From Clostridiales bacterium UBA3705 (GTDB lineage: Bacteria; Bacillota_A; Clostridia; Oscillospirales; Oscillospiraceae): 23,290 nt of DNA. The stretch is taken from assembly GCA_002372735.1 (NCBI GenBank), contig DFIE01000059.1, forward strand, positions 1-23,290. Reading direction: 5' to 3'. This document shows positions 22,681 through 23,290 of this stretch, one piece after another; the first letter of the stretch is position 1; each line of letters begins with the position of its first letter. Below the pieces are notes generated by a model. That model did no database searches. It was given only the letters and a program-made list of their open reading frames with translations, and was not told the origin of the DNA. Made by a program: the position numbers and the translations under genes.

Positions 22681-22709
22681 ATTATACACGATTTTTGTTG
22701 CTTTTTCAA
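22681..22709 (-). promoter_or_regulatory. Promoter of the radical SAM operon
   Basis: On the minus strand TTGAAA (22709-22704), 17 nt, TATAAT (22686-22681), about 50 nt upstream of the first ATG. Confidence 0.8.
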
Positions 22710-22721
22710 GATAGAGATGTT

Positions 22722-22860
22722 GCGCCGGCAGGGACGCTGGCGCGCGACAGCCCACTGGGCTGTCGTATTGGATTATTCGACTCCCTTCATCTTTTGCAAA
22801 TCCATCTGGATTTGCAAACCGCGGCGTCGCCGCGGTTCATGAAACGGTTGTTAACCGTTT
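22722..22860. repeat. Array of five consecutive hairpins
   Basis: Five separate inverted repeats stand almost end to end: 22722-22743 (8 bp, one G-U), 22745-22765 (CGACAGCCC stem), 22793-22818 (TTTGCAAATCCA, 12 bp, loop TC), 22817-22837 (AACCGCGGC, 9 bp, loop GTC) and 22842-22860 (AAACGGTT, 8 bp, loop GTT). The arms differ in sequence, so this is not a simple repeat or CRISPR. No gene is seen within it. Confidence 0.7.
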
Positions 22861-22904
22861 AATGAAAAAATAGTATTACGAGATGGTATGATTGAACTTA
22901 AGTA

Positions 22905-22933
22905 TTGATTTTCAAGAAGATATCCTGTATAAT
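22905..22933 (+). promoter_or_regulatory. Promoter of the leader peptide/GNAT transcript
   Basis: TTGATT (22905-22910), 17 nt, TATAAT (22928-22933). The start site is expected near 22940, leaving a leader of about 265 nt before the acetyltransferase gene. Confidence 0.8.
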
Positions 22934-22966
22934 TGTTTTGCGAATCCATGAAAGGAGCGTAAACCA

Positions 22967-22996
22967 ATGATTATTAGAGTGGTTATCGCTGATTAA
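22967..22996 (+). CDS. 9-residue putative leader peptide MIIRVVIAD
   Basis: ATG at 22967 follows AAAGGAG (22951-22957) by 9 nt, 34 nt after a strong promoter, and the frame closes at TAA 22994-22996. Nine codons directly before two terminator-like hairpins and a GNAT gene match the layout of attenuator leader peptides. Its start (ATGATTATT, MIIR) copies the start of the acetyltransferase (ATGATAATC, MIIK). Confidence 0.55.
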   Translation: MIIRVVIAD

Positions 22997-23005
22997 CTGA
23001 ATAAA

Positions 23006-23057
23006 GGCGCAGAGCATGACTGAGGGGTATACCCCTCTGGGTTAGTGCGCCATTTTT
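23006..23057 (+). promoter_or_regulatory. Leader hairpin 1 with T tract
   Basis: GGCGCA (23006-23011) pairs with TGCGCC (23046-23051), enclosing the perfect palindrome GAGGGGTATACCCCTC (23022-23037). ATTTTT follows. A second TGCGCC at 23126-23131 could compete for the same GGCGCA, giving an alternative fold. Confidence 0.5.
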
Positions 23058-23079
23058 GAGTAACTTTCGGATAGTGGGA

Positions 23080-23126
23080 ACCGCAGGATGCAGCCACGAC
23101 GGGAGCTGCTTCGCTGCGGTATTTTT
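23080..23126 (+). terminator. Leader terminator (attenuator) before the GNAT gene
   Basis: ACCGCAG (23080-23086) pairs with CTGCGGT (23114-23120). An inner GCAGC/GCTGC stem (23090-23094 / 23105-23109) lies inside, and five T follow (23122-23126). It lies 78 nt before the acetyltransferase ATG, on the same transcript. Confidence 0.65.
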
Positions 23127-23204
23127 GCGCCTATTTTCAGGTGCCGACATATTAATGATTGGAACAATTCATGCTAAATTATATATTCAAGGAGATAACC
23201 AAAG

Positions 23205-23290
23205 ATGATAATCAAACTGGAACCGATCAATGATCATAACAGAGATGCGGTTTTAGCCCTTTCCGTGCGGGAGGATCAGCCCTTCGTCGC
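23205..23290 (+). CDS. GNAT family N-acetyltransferase, N-terminal end only
   Basis: ATG at 23205 follows AAGGAG (23189-23194) by 10 nt. The 28 visible residues, MIIKLEPINDHNRDAVLALS followed by VREDQPFV, fit the first strand and helix of GNAT enzymes. The closing DQPFVA-type motif is common in diamine/spermidine- or streptothricin-like acetyltransferases. The rest lies outside the window, so catalytic residues cannot be checked. The long structured leader suggests inducible control. Confidence 0.6.
   Translation, partial: MIIKLEPINDHNRDAVLALSVREDQPFV

Noticed and set aside
22722..22860. CRISPR array
   Set aside because: Each palindrome has a different sequence. There are no repeated units with unique spacers and no cas genes nearby.

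Overview
The window reads as chromosomal DNA of a GC-rich, endospore-forming Clostridia member, probably an Oscillospirales gut anaerobe of the Flavonifractor/Intestinimonas/Lawsonibacter kind. The lineage is an inference. It rests on a forespore sigma factor (SigG) with a SigF/SigG-type promoter, Gram-positive style GGAGG ribosome sites, MnmA/Rrf2, MurC, a Ktr potassium system, and a coding style rich in GCC/CTG/GGC. The last ~2.9 kb is visibly more AT-rich and looks acquired.

Layout. 1-1412: the tail of a FAD oxidoreductase overlapping a flavin/2Fe-2S reductase, with a terminator. 1495-1569: tRNA-Thr(CGT) on the minus strand with its own promoter and terminator. 1657-2723: a FliB-like lysine N-methylase homologue broken by a single-base frameshift at a G run. 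2724-3332: a 0.6 kb gene-free stretch with a cluster of DnaA-box-like 9-mers and the rpsT promoter. 3333-4489: rpsT, then sigG. 4490-5037: terminators and the remnant of a nucleotidyltransferase gene. 5038-5801: a BlaI-type repressor and a DUF3842 gene. 5950-10635: a tightly overlapping minus-strand operon encoding a GT4-CsaB fusion, an alpha/beta hydrolase, MnmA and an Rrf2 regulator. 10784-12935: divergent DUF4330 and O-antigen-ligase-like genes. 13042-14550: an NCS2 xanthine/uracil-type permease. 14613-15986: murC (minus). 16213-20296: a potassium module (KtrB/TrkH, KtrA/TrkA, an unannotated 52-aa membrane protein, a short KdpD-like kinase and a KdpE-like regulator). 20469-22632: a two-gene radical SAM operon. 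22722-22860: five consecutive hairpins. 22905-23290: a promoter, a 9-codon leader peptide, two terminator-like hairpins and the start of a GNAT acetyltransferase.

How the parts work together. The GT4-CsaB fusion, the O-ligase-like membrane protein and DUF4330 share one divergent promoter region and suggest a cell-surface polymer pathway (secondary wall polymer or S-layer anchoring). The Ktr genes are co-located with a KdpDE-like pair. Upstream of ktrB lie five TTTANNCC boxes spaced about one helical turn apart over the promoter, a good candidate for the operator of that regulator. At the right end, the leader-peptide/terminator arrangement ahead of the acetyltransferase resembles ribosome-mediated attenuation of antibiotic-resistance genes.

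The most interesting points for follow-up are the leader/attenuator, the hairpin array beside it, the phased boxes at ktrB, the DnaA-box cluster away from dnaA, and the 52-aa protein.
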